From contig CALISD010000129.1 of the NCBI GenBank assembly GCA_938041955.1, forward strand, positions 1 through 64,000: DNA of 64,000 bases, given 5' to 3'. The notes under the pieces were generated by a model. It saw only the letters and a list, made by a program, of their open reading frames with translations. It had not been told where the DNA came from and did no database searches. The position numbers and the translations under genes are program-made. This DNA is from an uncultured Granulosicoccaceae bacterium (GTDB lineage Bacteria > Pseudomonadota > Gammaproteobacteria > Granulosicoccales > Granulosicoccaceae). Within the stretch, counting starts at the first letter, position 1; each line of letters opens with the position of its first letter. Of the stretch, positions 1-8,272 are shown piece after piece.

Positions 1-254
1 CTCACCTTTAAATACAATTTCAAAGAGCAGGAAGATACAATTTTGGGGGCATCAATTGTGAGTGGAGATTCATTCGGATTTATACCGGCGATATATATTG
101 GTTACGAATTCCACTGATAATTGTTAACTGGCAGCTTAATCAAAATTTACGTGGTGTCCAAAATTCGGCCTCGCTGCCGCTCGACTGTACCGCAATCTAG
201 CCACTGCATAAATTTCAATTGAGCAGGGCGCTGTGTGTAAACAGGAGGCTTCAG

Positions 255-635
255 ATGTCAAAGTTAGCATGTGAATGTGGCGCAATTCTAAGTGATGTAG
301 GGCAGGAAGATAGTGATAAGTACTGGGGTGTTATTTACCCGTGCGGAGAAGAAAACAGTGCCAGGGAAAAGGCATCCCAACAAATACAATCGTTGGTTAA
401 TGCCTTTGTTAGTGGGGAGGTAAGCAAGTGGCTTGAGGAGTATTTTGGCAAAGACTACCCATCTGACATGGAGCTGGCTGGCTGCGTTTCAGATATTCTT
501 CAGGTGTGTTATCAAGAGAAGGGGCTTGCCTACGGGCGTTGTCACCAGTGCAGGTCAGTACTAATTCAAAGTGAAAGGGATTCCAGCCTATACAATAATT
601 ATGCGCCATCAAGTAAAAGTAGTGTGGGTATTTAG
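255..635 (+). CDS. Small zinc-ribbon-like hypothetical protein
   Basis: I chose the ATG at 255 because a perfect AGGAGG (243-248) precedes it; the frame is open from 219 upstream. The 126-residue product has a CEC pair at residues 5-7 and a CHQC pair near residue 100, which together look like a split zinc ribbon. There is no signal peptide or membrane segment. The middle is acidic and probably helical. I do not recognise a named function; small proteins with a CxCG start and a C-terminal CxxC are commonly annotated hypothetical in proteobacteria. It stands alone, with no operon partner visible. Confidence 0.6.
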   Translation: MSKLACECGAILSDVGQEDSDKYWGVIYPCGEENSAREKASQQIQSLVNAFVSGEVSKWLEEYFGKDYPSDMELAGCVSDILQVCYQEKGLAYGRCHQCRSVLIQSERDSSLYNNYAPSSKSSVGI

Positions 636-784
636 CCTTGGTCAACCGATTGGTGTCTTACTGTTATTGTAAAAATATTAGCGAAGCGACTGCTACACCA
701 GTTACGGGATTGTGCATCTTTTAGCGCCTAATGCCGGTTACTGTGGTGAGCTAGGAAATATTAGATCATGTGAGGGGGAAATGA

Positions 785-1171
785 ATGAAGATCTCTTTGG
801 TGAGTGTGCCGGTACAAAGTCCAGTTGAGGCACATGAAATTTATACGACGAAGTTGGGGTTCATTTCCAGGGAGTTCGATGCGAACGCCGGCCTGGCAAT
901 AATTGCATCGCCAGGTGATCAGGATGGGACGGCTATACTATTGGAACCTTGCCACGGAACATTTGCTGAGGATTACCAGAAGTCGGCTTTCAAGGCGAAC
1001 CTGCCGATTATGGTATTTGCGGTTACAAACGTCGAGTCTGAGTTAGATAGATTACAGGCAGCCGGAGTAAAGCTGCGTCCCGAATTAGACAATCCGGATT
1101 GCGGGCTTGAAAATATGTTTGAAGATGGTTGCGGGAATATACTTATGCTGGAGCAGGTACCTTCGCAATAA
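785..1171 (+). CDS. VOC-family (glyoxalase/bleomycin-resistance fold) protein
   Basis: This 128-residue product has the usual length of a single-subunit vicinal-oxygen-chelate protein: two beta-alpha-beta-beta-beta modules, with a C-terminal GNILMLEQ strand supplying a typical metal-ligand Glu. The start ATG at 785 follows a G-rich Shine-Dalgarno (GAGGGGG, about 770-776). VOC proteins include glyoxalases, dioxygenases and antibiotic-binding proteins, so the fold is clear but the substrate is not. It is monocistronic, with about 140 bp before the next gene. Confidence 0.75.
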   Translation: MKISLVSVPVQSPVEAHEIYTTKLGFISREFDANAGLAIIASPGDQDGTAILLEPCHGTFAEDYQKSAFKANLPIMVFAVTNVESELDRLQAAGVKLRPELDNPDCGLENMFEDGCGNILMLEQVPSQ

Positions 1172-1313
1172 AACTGTACATGGCTGAAAATACGCTGGAG
1201 TTGATCGGCGCAAGTTGTTGCCAGCCCTGAATGGATAATAAGGCGGGAAAATTTCCTGTGATAGGGGTTAGAATAGAAGTCGATGTTCTGTATTTACACA
1301 CTGGTACCATAAA

Positions 1314-1913
1314 ATGACAGATCAAAAAACCATTTCTGTTTACGACGAACAGGTAGATAACTACCTGGATGTAATCAACAAGCAGGAAGAAGACATCCTA
1401 TTGTTGAATTTCATAGCGCGCTTTAATCAGCATGATTACGTTCTCGATCTGGGTTGTGGGCCTGCCATATCATCTGCCGCAATGCGTGAGGCCGGTTTGC
1501 GAGTTGATCCGGTTGATGCGTCTAAAGAAATGGTGAATCTTGCGAATGTGACTTTTGATATAGGCGCGCGGCAAGCTGTGTTTAGGGATATTAATACCAG
1601 CCATACCTATGATGGTATTTGGGCCAATTTCAGTCTGTTGCATGTAAGTGTGGAAGAATTTCCAGATATTTTGGGTCAGTTGCGCCAGGCATTGAAACCC
1701 GCCGGAGTTTTTCACCTTGGCATGAAGATCGGTAGTGGATCAAAGCGCGATAAGCTTGATCGATTGTACAGCTACTATTCTCAGGCAGATCTAACCAGGC
1801 ACTTACGCGATGCCGGGTTTGTTATTGATCATGTTGAGCTTGGAGAGGGGCTGGGGCTTGCTGGAGATGTAGAGCCATGGATTGCCGTAACATGTATTGT
1901 TGATCATGTTTAG
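1314..1913 (+). CDS. Class I SAM-dependent methyltransferase
   Basis: The 199-residue protein has SAM-binding motif I (VLDLGCGPA, about residues 43-51), the acidic post-motif region (DPVDAS) and a motif IV-like WANFSLLHV segment before LRQALKPAGVFHLGM. This is the layout of small Methyltransf_11/25-type enzymes. The acceptor cannot be deduced. It has no signal peptide, so it is cytoplasmic. It is flanked by intergenic DNA of 142 bp upstream and 274 bp downstream, so it is probably transcribed alone. Confidence 0.8.
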   Translation: MTDQKTISVYDEQVDNYLDVINKQEEDILLLNFIARFNQHDYVLDLGCGPAISSAAMREAGLRVDPVDASKEMVNLANVTFDIGARQAVFRDINTSHTYDGIWANFSLLHVSVEEFPDILGQLRQALKPAGVFHLGMKIGSGSKRDKLDRLYSYYSQADLTRHLRDAGFVIDHVELGEGLGLAGDVEPWIAVTCIVDHV

Positions 1914-2187
1914 GTAGACGGGTCCGTATCGATAAAAGCTGTTGCAGGAACCGGGACTATCATGAGCGCTGGTTCTTTCGGCCTCAAGTGGCTTTACCAG
2001 TGTACGGCTATAAGCGGGCGCTACTGCGGTCGCCTCACTCATTTGATCTTTCATCGATTGCGTGTAGTTATTTGGGAATGACCCTTGTCGGGACATGATG
2101 ATCCCTCAGGTAGTAGGTGTAATCTCGTTCACATGAAACACTCACGCCATGCGTTGCTTACAGGTGGGCAGAAATTAAGGTGTTGTT

Positions 2188-2610
2188 ATGAATACAGGTA
2201 AAGAAATGATTGATGGTGATCGTAATATAATTTACCCGAAAAATGCTCCAGCATACTATCGTGATTGGAAGTTCTCGCCTGCTGTTGAATGCAATGGATT
2301 TGTTTTTGTCTCTGGCTGTACGGGTACGATGGAAAACGGCACAGTGCCAGAAGGAATAGCCGATCAAACCCGGCAAGCCTTTTTGCGAATAGAAATGTCA
2401 TTGAGAGAAGCAGGGGTTGGTTTTTCAGATATTGTTGATATGACCACATATCATGTTGGCTTAAGAGATCATTTAGCGGAATTCAGATCTGTGAAAGACG
2501 AATTCATATCAGAGCCTCATCCTGCCTGGACCGCGATCGGAGTGTCTGAGCTAGCATCTGAAGGTGCGGTTGTTGAAATTAAGGTCATTGCGATAAGTGC
2601 AGCAGAATAA
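2188..2610 (+). CDS. Rid (YjgF/YER057c/UK114) family protein
   Basis: A 140-residue protein with the Rid chorismate-mutase-like fold: GFVFVSGCTG, then a helix, then TTYHVGLRDH, then a C-terminal VVEIKVIAIS strand. Archetypal RidA enzymes use an Arg in the segment before the last strand (VARLP-like) to bind the imine substrate. Here that position reads VSELAS, so the Arg appears to be Glu. It is therefore more likely a Rid2-7-type paralogue than a classic 2-iminobutanoate deaminase. The downstream MAPEG gene follows closely. Confidence 0.8.
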   Translation: MNTGKEMIDGDRNIIYPKNAPAYYRDWKFSPAVECNGFVFVSGCTGTMENGTVPEGIADQTRQAFLRIEMSLREAGVGFSDIVDMTTYHVGLRDHLAEFRSVKDEFISEPHPAWTAIGVSELASEGAVVEIKVIAISAAE

Positions 2611-2695
2611 TAGTGGTAAAAGTTGCGGCGTTGGATGTTTTACCGGTTGCTCACGTTGGGTGATAGACTCTTACTGGTTTAGAATGGAAATGTAT

Positions 2696-3091
2696 ATGCA
2701 ATATATAGAGTTGGTCGCGCTTATAGCGTTACTCCAGTTTTTATTCTTTGGTTTTATGACTGGACGGGCCCGTAAAAATTCAGGCCTTGCGGCGCCGGCC
2801 GTGACCGGTGATGAGGGCTTTGAACGCATGTATCGTGTTCAGGTTAACACTTTGGAAATTCTGGTGGCTTTTCTTCCAGTCTTATTTATTGCCGGAAAAT
2901 ACTGGTCTCCGCTATTAGTGTGCAGCTTAGGTTTAATATATGTGCTCGGTCGTTTTATATTTTGGCGTGCTTATGTGTCAGAGCCTTCTAAGCGTGGTTT
3001 AGGTTTCATACTGTCAATAGTTCCAACTTTTGCGTTAATGGTTTTATCTGTTGTAGGTATCATTATGTCTCTTGTCGGTCTTAAATCGTAA
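2696..3091 (+). CDS. MAPEG-family integral membrane protein
   Basis: From the ATG at 2696 the product is about 131 residues. In-frame ATGs also occur at 2684 and 2690, and the frame is open to 2597, inside the Rid gene. Four hydrophobic helices are visible: about residues 1-20, 50-72, 73-92 and 105-128. The loop segments FERMYRVQVNTLE and GRFIFWRAYV are characteristic of MAPEG proteins, a family that includes microsomal glutathione S-transferase. The ERxxRxxxNxxE-type pattern is present as ERMYRVQVNTLE. Its bacterial role and substrate are unknown. Confidence 0.8.
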   Translation: MQYIELVALIALLQFLFFGFMTGRARKNSGLAAPAVTGDEGFERMYRVQVNTLEILVAFLPVLFIAGKYWSPLLVCSLGLIYVLGRFIFWRAYVSEPSKRGLGFILSIVPTFALMVLSVVGIIMSLVGLKS

Positions 3092-3408
3092 TCAGTGAAA
3101 GTGGCGATATTGCTTTTAAAAGTACCGTTGTTGCCGAGTATGGCGTAGTGGTCAGGTAGCTGAACGAATTGCTGCGTTTTGGCTCAACCGGGGCGATCGA
3201 ATCAATAGAATCAATTCTCGATTATTCCTGTTCTGGCGTACGCCGGTTTTTTCGAGAACGCTATCCTGTTATTTGCGGCATAAAGCTTGGTCTGCCGTAT
3301 TTTATTTTTCGACTGGACGAGGCCATTGCTGTAGTACCTGAAACCTGATTCTCTTATTGAAAGACGAGTTGGAAATACTTGCTTAGCAGTTTGTCGAGTT
3401 CTAAAACC
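3092..3408. other. Intergenic region without recognisable gene
   Basis: About 317 bp lie between the MAPEG gene and the M28 peptidase gene. I see no convincing open frame with a ribosome-binding site and no strong hairpin followed by a T tract. It presumably holds the promoter of the peptidase gene. Confidence 0.5.
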
Positions 3409-4371
3409 ATGATTATCATGCGCATTGCTACTATTCTAGTTATTCTTATAGGTGCGGTTAGCCTTGCTATTACTCGTCCAATATACGTAAGTAGTGTGAA
3501 AGATGAGACTGATGACTTCGTAGAGGCGGATAACCTGGTACGGCATGTTCGGTATTTGAGTGAAGAAGCTATACCTCGAAGTAGTAAATACCCGGAGAAT
3601 CTGGATAAAGCGGCTGAGTATATTAAGCAAGAGTTATTGAGTTTTACCAACGAAGTCAGTTTTCAGAACTATGATGTGAATAACATAGGTTATAAAAATG
3701 TTATTGCGAGCTTCGGCCCTGATACTGACGAAGTTATTGTTGTTGGTGCCCACTATGATGCGTTTTTGAGGTTGCCGGGGGCTGACGATAACGCGAGTGG
3801 AGTTGCCGGTCTGATTGAACTGGGCCGATTGCTACAGTCTACTGAGTTGCAGCACCAGGTGTTGCTTGTAGCGTATTCATTGGAAGAGCCACCGCATTTT
3901 GCTGGTGAATCCATGGGCAGCTATGTTCACGCGTCATCAATAGAAAATAAAAAAATAAAGATGATGATCTCGCTGGAGATGATCGGGTACTTTAGCGACG
4001 AGCCGAACTCGCAGAGCTTTCCGGTTTCGGTAATGAAACTACTGTATCCCACGCAGGGTAACTATATAGCGATTGTTGATAAGTTTCGTAGTAATGATGC
4101 TGTGGGATTAAAGTCTGCGATCAATAAGTACACTGAATTACCGGCTTATTCTATCAACGCTCCCCGGAGTATTGTGGGTATTGATTTCTCTGACCATAGA
4201 AGTTACTGGGCGTTCGGGCACCCGGCAGTGATGGTTACCGATACGTCGTTTTATCGTAATAAGGCTTATCACACCAAACGAGATACCTACGACAGGCTTA
4301 ATTATCAATTGATGGCCAAGGTTGTTTTTGGTGTGTTTAAGTATGTTCAGGAGCTTTCCCTGTCTCCTTAG
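3409..4371 (+). CDS. M28-family metallopeptidase, membrane-anchored or exported
   Basis: The ATG at 3409 was preferred to a TTG at 3379; it gives about 320 residues. Residues 1-22 form a hydrophobic helix that is a signal anchor or an uncleaved signal. Zinc-ligand motifs of M28 co-catalytic peptidases are present in order: GAHYDA (His), ADDNASG (bridging Asp), SLEEP (general-base and ligand Glu pair) and the C-terminal YHTKRDTYDRL (His). SDHRSYWAFGHPAVMVTDT is typical of the family. The likely role is extracytoplasmic aminopeptidase or peptide cyclase-like hydrolysis. It is monocistronic. Confidence 0.85.
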   Translation: MIIMRIATILVILIGAVSLAITRPIYVSSVKDETDDFVEADNLVRHVRYLSEEAIPRSSKYPENLDKAAEYIKQELLSFTNEVSFQNYDVNNIGYKNVIASFGPDTDEVIVVGAHYDAFLRLPGADDNASGVAGLIELGRLLQSTELQHQVLLVAYSLEEPPHFAGESMGSYVHASSIENKKIKMMISLEMIGYFSDEPNSQSFPVSVMKLLYPTQGNYIAIVDKFRSNDAVGLKSAINKYTELPAYSINAPRSIVGIDFSDHRSYWAFGHPAVMVTDTSFYRNKAYHTKRDTYDRLNYQLMAKVVFGVFKYVQELSLSP

Positions 4372-4732
4372 ACAGCATTATTCATGAGGATTCGTCACTC
4401 CGCGTGAATAGCGCTAAGCAGATCGCATGAGAAATGTGGCCTGCTACGTACTGAGCTTGATCATGCGAGATGTGATGCGATATTTTCGTCTGATGGCGAA
4501 TAGACGCACCGCTATTATCAAAGTAGCCCTCCAATGACAGTTTAGACCTGTGTTTACAAATGTTTGCCTTAGTCTTCCTCGTCGCCTCGTGGAAAATGCT
4601 GGCTAGTGCCGCTGTTATTTTAGCATTACAACCGTGGGTATTGCGGTACTTATATTGTTTAACCTGTGTGTTAAAAATCCATTATCCTGTGGACATAGAG
4701 GGTTATTTCCCTCGTTGCAGGAGGAAGCGGTT
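4372..4732. other. Intergenic region upstream of the MoxR/Bat operon
   Basis: About 360 bp without a convincing gene. A 91-codon frame at 4560-4835 lacks a ribosome-binding site and resembles no family. The region presumably holds the operon promoter. Its last part contains the AGGAGG (4719-4724) that serves the small ORF described next. Confidence 0.45.
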
Positions 4733-4852
4733 ATGGGTTGTCACAAATTCACCTGTCGCACTTGCGGGTGGAAGCAATTGTGGTTATCTGCAGGATTGTC
4801 AGGGGGGCTGCAGTGCTTGTGTGTGCCGGTTTTGAGGTTTCTCGCCTCGTGA
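4733..4852 (+). CDS. Candidate 39-codon cysteine-rich leader ORF
   Basis: An ATG at 4733 follows a perfect AGGAGG at 4719-4724 with an 8-base gap. The frame runs 39 codons and ends in TGA at 4850-4852, which overlaps the GTG start of the moxR gene as GTGA. The peptide begins MGCHKFTCRTCGW and has later Cys residues in a CLC pair, so a small metal-binding fold is conceivable. The strong ribosome site and stop/start overlap suggest a translated leader coupled to moxR. I recognise no family, and it may only be a translational device. Confidence 0.4.
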   Translation: MGCHKFTCRTCGWKQLWLSAGLSGGLQCLCVPVLRFLAS

Positions 4853-5820
4853 CAGATACACAAAATACCTTTCAGGCATTGGTTCGTGCCCTTAATCAGG
4901 CTGTTGTCGGTCAACCTCTTTTAGCGGAACGGCTCACAATAGGCTTGCTGGCAGGTGGTCATGTGCTTATTGAAGGTGCGCCCGGGCTTGCCAAAACACG
5001 TGCGGTAAAGTCACTTGCTTCATTGGTTGATGCCAGTTTTAAACGTATACAATTTACGCCCGATTTGCTGCCGTCAGACATCAGCGGTACAGAGATATAC
5101 AGGCCGGGTGAAGCGAGCTTCGAATTTCAGCGCGGTCCGATTTTTAATCAATTGATACTGGCAGATGAAATTAATCGGGCGCCGGCCAAAGTCCAGTCTG
5201 CTCTGCTCGAGGCGATGGCTGAGCAGCAGGTAAGTGTTGGCAACTCAACGTACCCGTTACCAGATCCGTTTATGGTGGTGGCGACGCAGAATCCCATCGA
5301 GCACGAAGGCACATATGATCTTCCGCACGCGCAGCTTGACCGGTTTTTGTTGCAGGTGAAGGTCGATTTCCCGGGTGTTGCTGATGAGAACCGCATACTC
5401 GAATTGAGTCGGCTGGAAGGCAGAAACAATGTGGTGCATGAGAATGGTGCGCTGTTGTCTCCGGAGGTGATTGCCCTCGCGCAATCTGAGACTGATTCGG
5501 TTTATATGAGTGCGGCGGTTCAGGAGTATATGATTCAGCTGGTGGTGGCGACTCGAAATGCTGCTTTATATGAGATGGGTGGTGCTATAGCGGCAGATAT
5601 TGAGTATGGCGTGAGCCCACGCGCCACCATAGCGCTCGACCGTTGTAGTCGGGCACGGGCCTGGCTTAATGCGCGGGATTACGTCACACCGGATGACGTG
5701 CAAGCACTGGTGCATGATTGCCTCAGGCACCGGTTGGTGCTGAGTTTGCCCGCGCAAAGCCGTGGCAAAACCACAGATACGGTACTTGATGAATTGCTAT
5801 CAATGGTGCCGGTGGTTTGA
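4849..5820 (+). CDS. MoxR-family AAA+ ATPase
   Basis: I chose the GTG at 4849, giving VTDTQNTFQA and 323 residues, the normal length for MoxR proteins. The frame is open to 4738, but the upstream residues do not resemble the family. Motifs: Walker A GAPGLAKTR, Walker B ILADEINRAPA, sensor-1 region VATQNPIEHEGTY and LPHAQLDRFL. MoxR ATPases act as chaperone-like factors with VWA-domain proteins, often for assembly or insertion of cofactor or envelope complexes. It heads an operon whose next gene (DUF58) starts inside its stop codon. Confidence 0.9.
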   Translation: MTDTQNTFQALVRALNQAVVGQPLLAERLTIGLLAGGHVLIEGAPGLAKTRAVKSLASLVDASFKRIQFTPDLLPSDISGTEIYRPGEASFEFQRGPIFNQLILADEINRAPAKVQSALLEAMAEQQVSVGNSTYPLPDPFMVVATQNPIEHEGTYDLPHAQLDRFLLQVKVDFPGVADENRILELSRLEGRNNVVHENGALLSPEVIALAQSETDSVYMSAAVQEYMIQLVVATRNAALYEMGGAIAADIEYGVSPRATIALDRCSRARAWLNARDYVTPDDVQALVHDCLRHRLVLSLPAQSRGKTTDTVLDELLSMVPVV

Positions 5821-6773
5821 GCGACAGGTCTTTACTTGAAATGATGTCAAACGTTGTCACGCGCAGGTCTGGCACTCATAAGATGGCAGACGCCCTCAGC
5901 TCGAAAGAAGTACAAGGCGTTTATGTCTCTGTTGAAACTCTGTTGGATTTACGGCATCGCGCCACTGCACGGTCAAAGAAATATATCGGTCGTGTTCATG
6001 GTGGCTTGCCGGGTGAAATACTCTCCAGTCGTAAGGGACCGGGGATAGAGTTTGAAGACATCCGGCCCTATCTTCCCGGTGATGACATAAGACATATTGA
6101 CTGGCGTGTCGCGGCGCGAACCGGCCTGCCTTACACGCGGCGGTACACAGAGGAACGAGAGCGTTCAGTAATGATTGTCTGTGATCAGCGCGTGAATATG
6201 TTCTTTGGTTCCGGTGCGTATTTTAAATCGTACCGTGCTGCTATTGCAGCGGCCAGGATGGCGTGGATTGCATTTGAACAGAACCACCGTTTGGGTGGAG
6301 TCATCGCATCGGAAACCTTAGAGGCGGTTATTGCCAGTAACCCTAAACGTGCAGTACTTACCTATTGCAATCGTCTGGCTTGTCATAACGGAACGCTCAA
6401 TAGTGACAGTCAAAGCCTGATAACACTGGAGCACATGATCGACCTTGCCGGTAATAACATGACACCCGGAATGGTTGTTACCGTGATAAGTGACTTTAAC
6501 GATCTTAACAGCCGATCAACGCAAACCCTTACTGCAATGGCAAAGCAGGGTGTGTTAACACTGCAGCAGGTGATTGATCCGATTGAAGATGAGATGAAAA
6601 TATCCGGCCGTGTGGGTATTTCAGATGGAGAGCAGATTAAACAAGTAGTAGTGAGCCGAAAGGTGCGTGAAGCGTATCTACGCAAACGTGCTGCGGTAAG
6701 CCAGCGCTTGGAAGATCTTGTAAATCTATCGGGGGCGGAGCTTCTGTCAGATGATTCAGGCTACAGCGCTTAG
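5817..6773 (+). CDS. DUF58 domain protein
   Basis: The 318-residue product carries the DUF58 hallmark segment YLPGDDIRHIDWRVAARTG followed by RRYTEERERSVMIVCD, a degenerate VWA-like fold. It has no obvious membrane helix. Translation probably starts at the TTG at 5817, whose bases overlap the moxR TGA; an ATG at 5841 is the alternative. DUF58 proteins almost always pair with MoxR ATPases and the Bat VWA proteins, as here. They are thought to form a scaffold or client link for MoxR. Confidence 0.85.
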   Translation: MSDRSLLEMMSNVVTRRSGTHKMADALSSKEVQGVYVSVETLLDLRHRATARSKKYIGRVHGGLPGEILSSRKGPGIEFEDIRPYLPGDDIRHIDWRVAARTGLPYTRRYTEERERSVMIVCDQRVNMFFGSGAYFKSYRAAIAAARMAWIAFEQNHRLGGVIASETLEAVIASNPKRAVLTYCNRLACHNGTLNSDSQSLITLEHMIDLAGNNMTPGMVVTVISDFNDLNSRSTQTLTAMAKQGVLTLQQVIDPIEDEMKISGRVGISDGEQIKQVVVSRKVREAYLRKRAAVSQRLEDLVNLSGAELLSDDSGYSA

Positions 6774-6774
6774 T

Positions 6775-7296
6775 ATGTCAGAGTCAGATATCGATCTCAC
6801 TGAGCTAAGCAGTCAGAATCTGTCGATGCATCTGATAGATATCCGTATCCCGGAGTCAATAGGTTGGTGGCCGATGGCACCGGGTTGGTGGATGCTGATT
6901 GCAGTGGTTGCCCTGGTCGTGGGCTGGTCGCTACGAGGTCGAATTGGAAAGTCAAAAAGTGGTGCATTGCGACATGAAGCGACACAAATATTTGATCAGT
7001 TGCAAACTGACGGTGATGTGGCTTCTTATTGTCATCGAATGACCAGTCTGCTCCGAAAGACTGCTGTAAACGGTGATGTTAGCCGTTCTGTCGGATCACT
7101 GCATGGTGCTGAATGGGTGCGCTGGTTGGAGGACTCTGTCGGTGTTGTGTTCTCGACAGAGGCACGTAATCTACTTTGCGATGAATGCTACAGAGAGTCC
7201 CCCGCGTTTGTGCAAACTGCTGTACACGGTGAGTTGGCGAATTGGCTGACGCAATACAAACGTTTGCGTCGGCAACAGGGAAAGACCAGTGCTTGA
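6775..7296 (+). CDS. DUF4381 domain membrane protein
   Basis: From the ATG at 6775 (just after the DUF58 stop) the product is 173 residues; an upstream ATG at 6751 would overlap DUF58 by 23 bp. The short N-terminal segment with IPESIGWWPMAPGWW precedes a single transmembrane helix (LIAVVALVVGWSL), and the rest is a soluble helical domain. The IGWWPxAPGWW pattern is diagnostic of DUF4381, a standard member of MoxR/Bat operons. The downstream gene starts inside this one's last codons, implying translational coupling. Confidence 0.85.
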   Translation: MSESDIDLTELSSQNLSMHLIDIRIPESIGWWPMAPGWWMLIAVVALVVGWSLRGRIGKSKSGALRHEATQIFDQLQTDGDVASYCHRMTSLLRKTAVNGDVSRSVGSLHGAEWVRWLEDSVGVVFSTEARNLLCDECYRESPAFVQTAVHGELANWLTQYKRLRRQQGKTSA

Positions 7297-8257
7297 ATGG
7301 CAGTGGCCATGGTTGTGTGTATTGCTGCCGTTGCCGTGGCTGGCTCGCCGTTTTCTGCCTTCTTACGCTGCGCAACGAGAATCCATTCGCGTACCCTTTT
7401 TTACCGATCTTGCTTCGTCGTCTGAAGATAATAGACGGCCCTCTTTAGTGCCGGTATGCCTCGCATCTGTGCTGTGGGGCTTTCTTTTAATGGCGGCTGC
7501 TCGACCGGTCTGGTATGGCGAGCCGATCAATATAGCAAGCAGTGGTCGTGATCTATTGTTAGCGATCGATATATCAGACAGCATGCGAATAGATGATATG
7601 AAAATTGATGATTCATCGGCTATGCGTATTGATGTTGTTAAGAAATTAGCGGCCGAGTTTGTTGCTGATCGCAAGGGGGATCGGGTGGGATTAATTCTAT
7701 TCGGCCAGCAGGCCTATCTACAGACACCTCTCACGTTTGATCGCAGCGCAGTAGTCAGCGAGCTCAAAGAAGCGTTACCAGGATTTGCCGGGTCATCTAC
7801 TGCGATCGGAGATGCGATGGGGTTAGCCATCAATCTACTCAGAGATCGGCCGGCTGAAAGCCGGGTCCTGATATTGTTGTCTGATGGCTCAAATACCTAT
7901 GGCAGTGATCCATTAGGTGCCATGCTGGTGGCTCAGGAGGCGGATATCAAAATTCATACTATTGGCTTAGGGGCGCTTTCCCATATAGGTGCAGATGTCA
8001 CAGGTAAAAAGAAGCTGGTGAATCCGTCGCGTGACCTTGATGAGCAAGCATTGTTAAGCATCGCGGAAACGACCGGTGGGCAATTCTTCCGGGCGCACGA
8101 TCCTGATGAGTTGTCTGGTATTTATAAAAAAATTGATGAGCTTGAACCGGCGCCGGCTGATGAGTTTATGCGCCCGCAAAAAAGCCTTTACCAGTGGCCT
8201 CTTGCGGTAAGTTTGCTGTGCGGCATCATGTTAGTTGTTCTGAAGGAGCGACAATAA
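7289..8257 (+). CDS. batA: VWA-domain membrane protein, BatA-like
   Basis: The GTG at 7289 overlaps the DUF4381 stop by 8 bp. The 322-residue protein has two N-terminal transmembrane helices (about residues 5-20 and 55-75). A von Willebrand A domain follows, with the MIDAS motif DISDS (AIDISDSM) plus a conserved downstream Thr and Asp (LTFD and LLSDGS). A C-terminal helix (LAVSLLCGIMLVVL) completes the BatA topology of domain outside or below the membrane. MIDAS metal binding suggests protein-protein interaction with the DUF58 and MoxR partners. Confidence 0.85.
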   Translation: MLEWQWPWLCVLLPLPWLARRFLPSYAAQRESIRVPFFTDLASSSEDNRRPSLVPVCLASVLWGFLLMAAARPVWYGEPINIASSGRDLLLAIDISDSMRIDDMKIDDSSAMRIDVVKKLAAEFVADRKGDRVGLILFGQQAYLQTPLTFDRSAVVSELKEALPGFAGSSTAIGDAMGLAINLLRDRPAESRVLILLSDGSNTYGSDPLGAMLVAQEADIKIHTIGLGALSHIGADVTGKKKLVNPSRDLDEQALLSIAETTGGQFFRAHDPDELSGIYKKIDELEPAPADEFMRPQKSLYQWPLAVSLLCGIMLVVLKERQ

Positions 8258-8272
8258 TGGTGAGTATCGAGC

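Noticed and set aside
1-254. Possible 3' part of an upstream gene
   Set aside because: No open frame running in from the window edge resembles coding sequence.
4560-4835. 91-codon plus-strand frame before moxR
   Set aside because: No ribosome site and no family. The overlapping small ORF at 4733 has much better translation signals.
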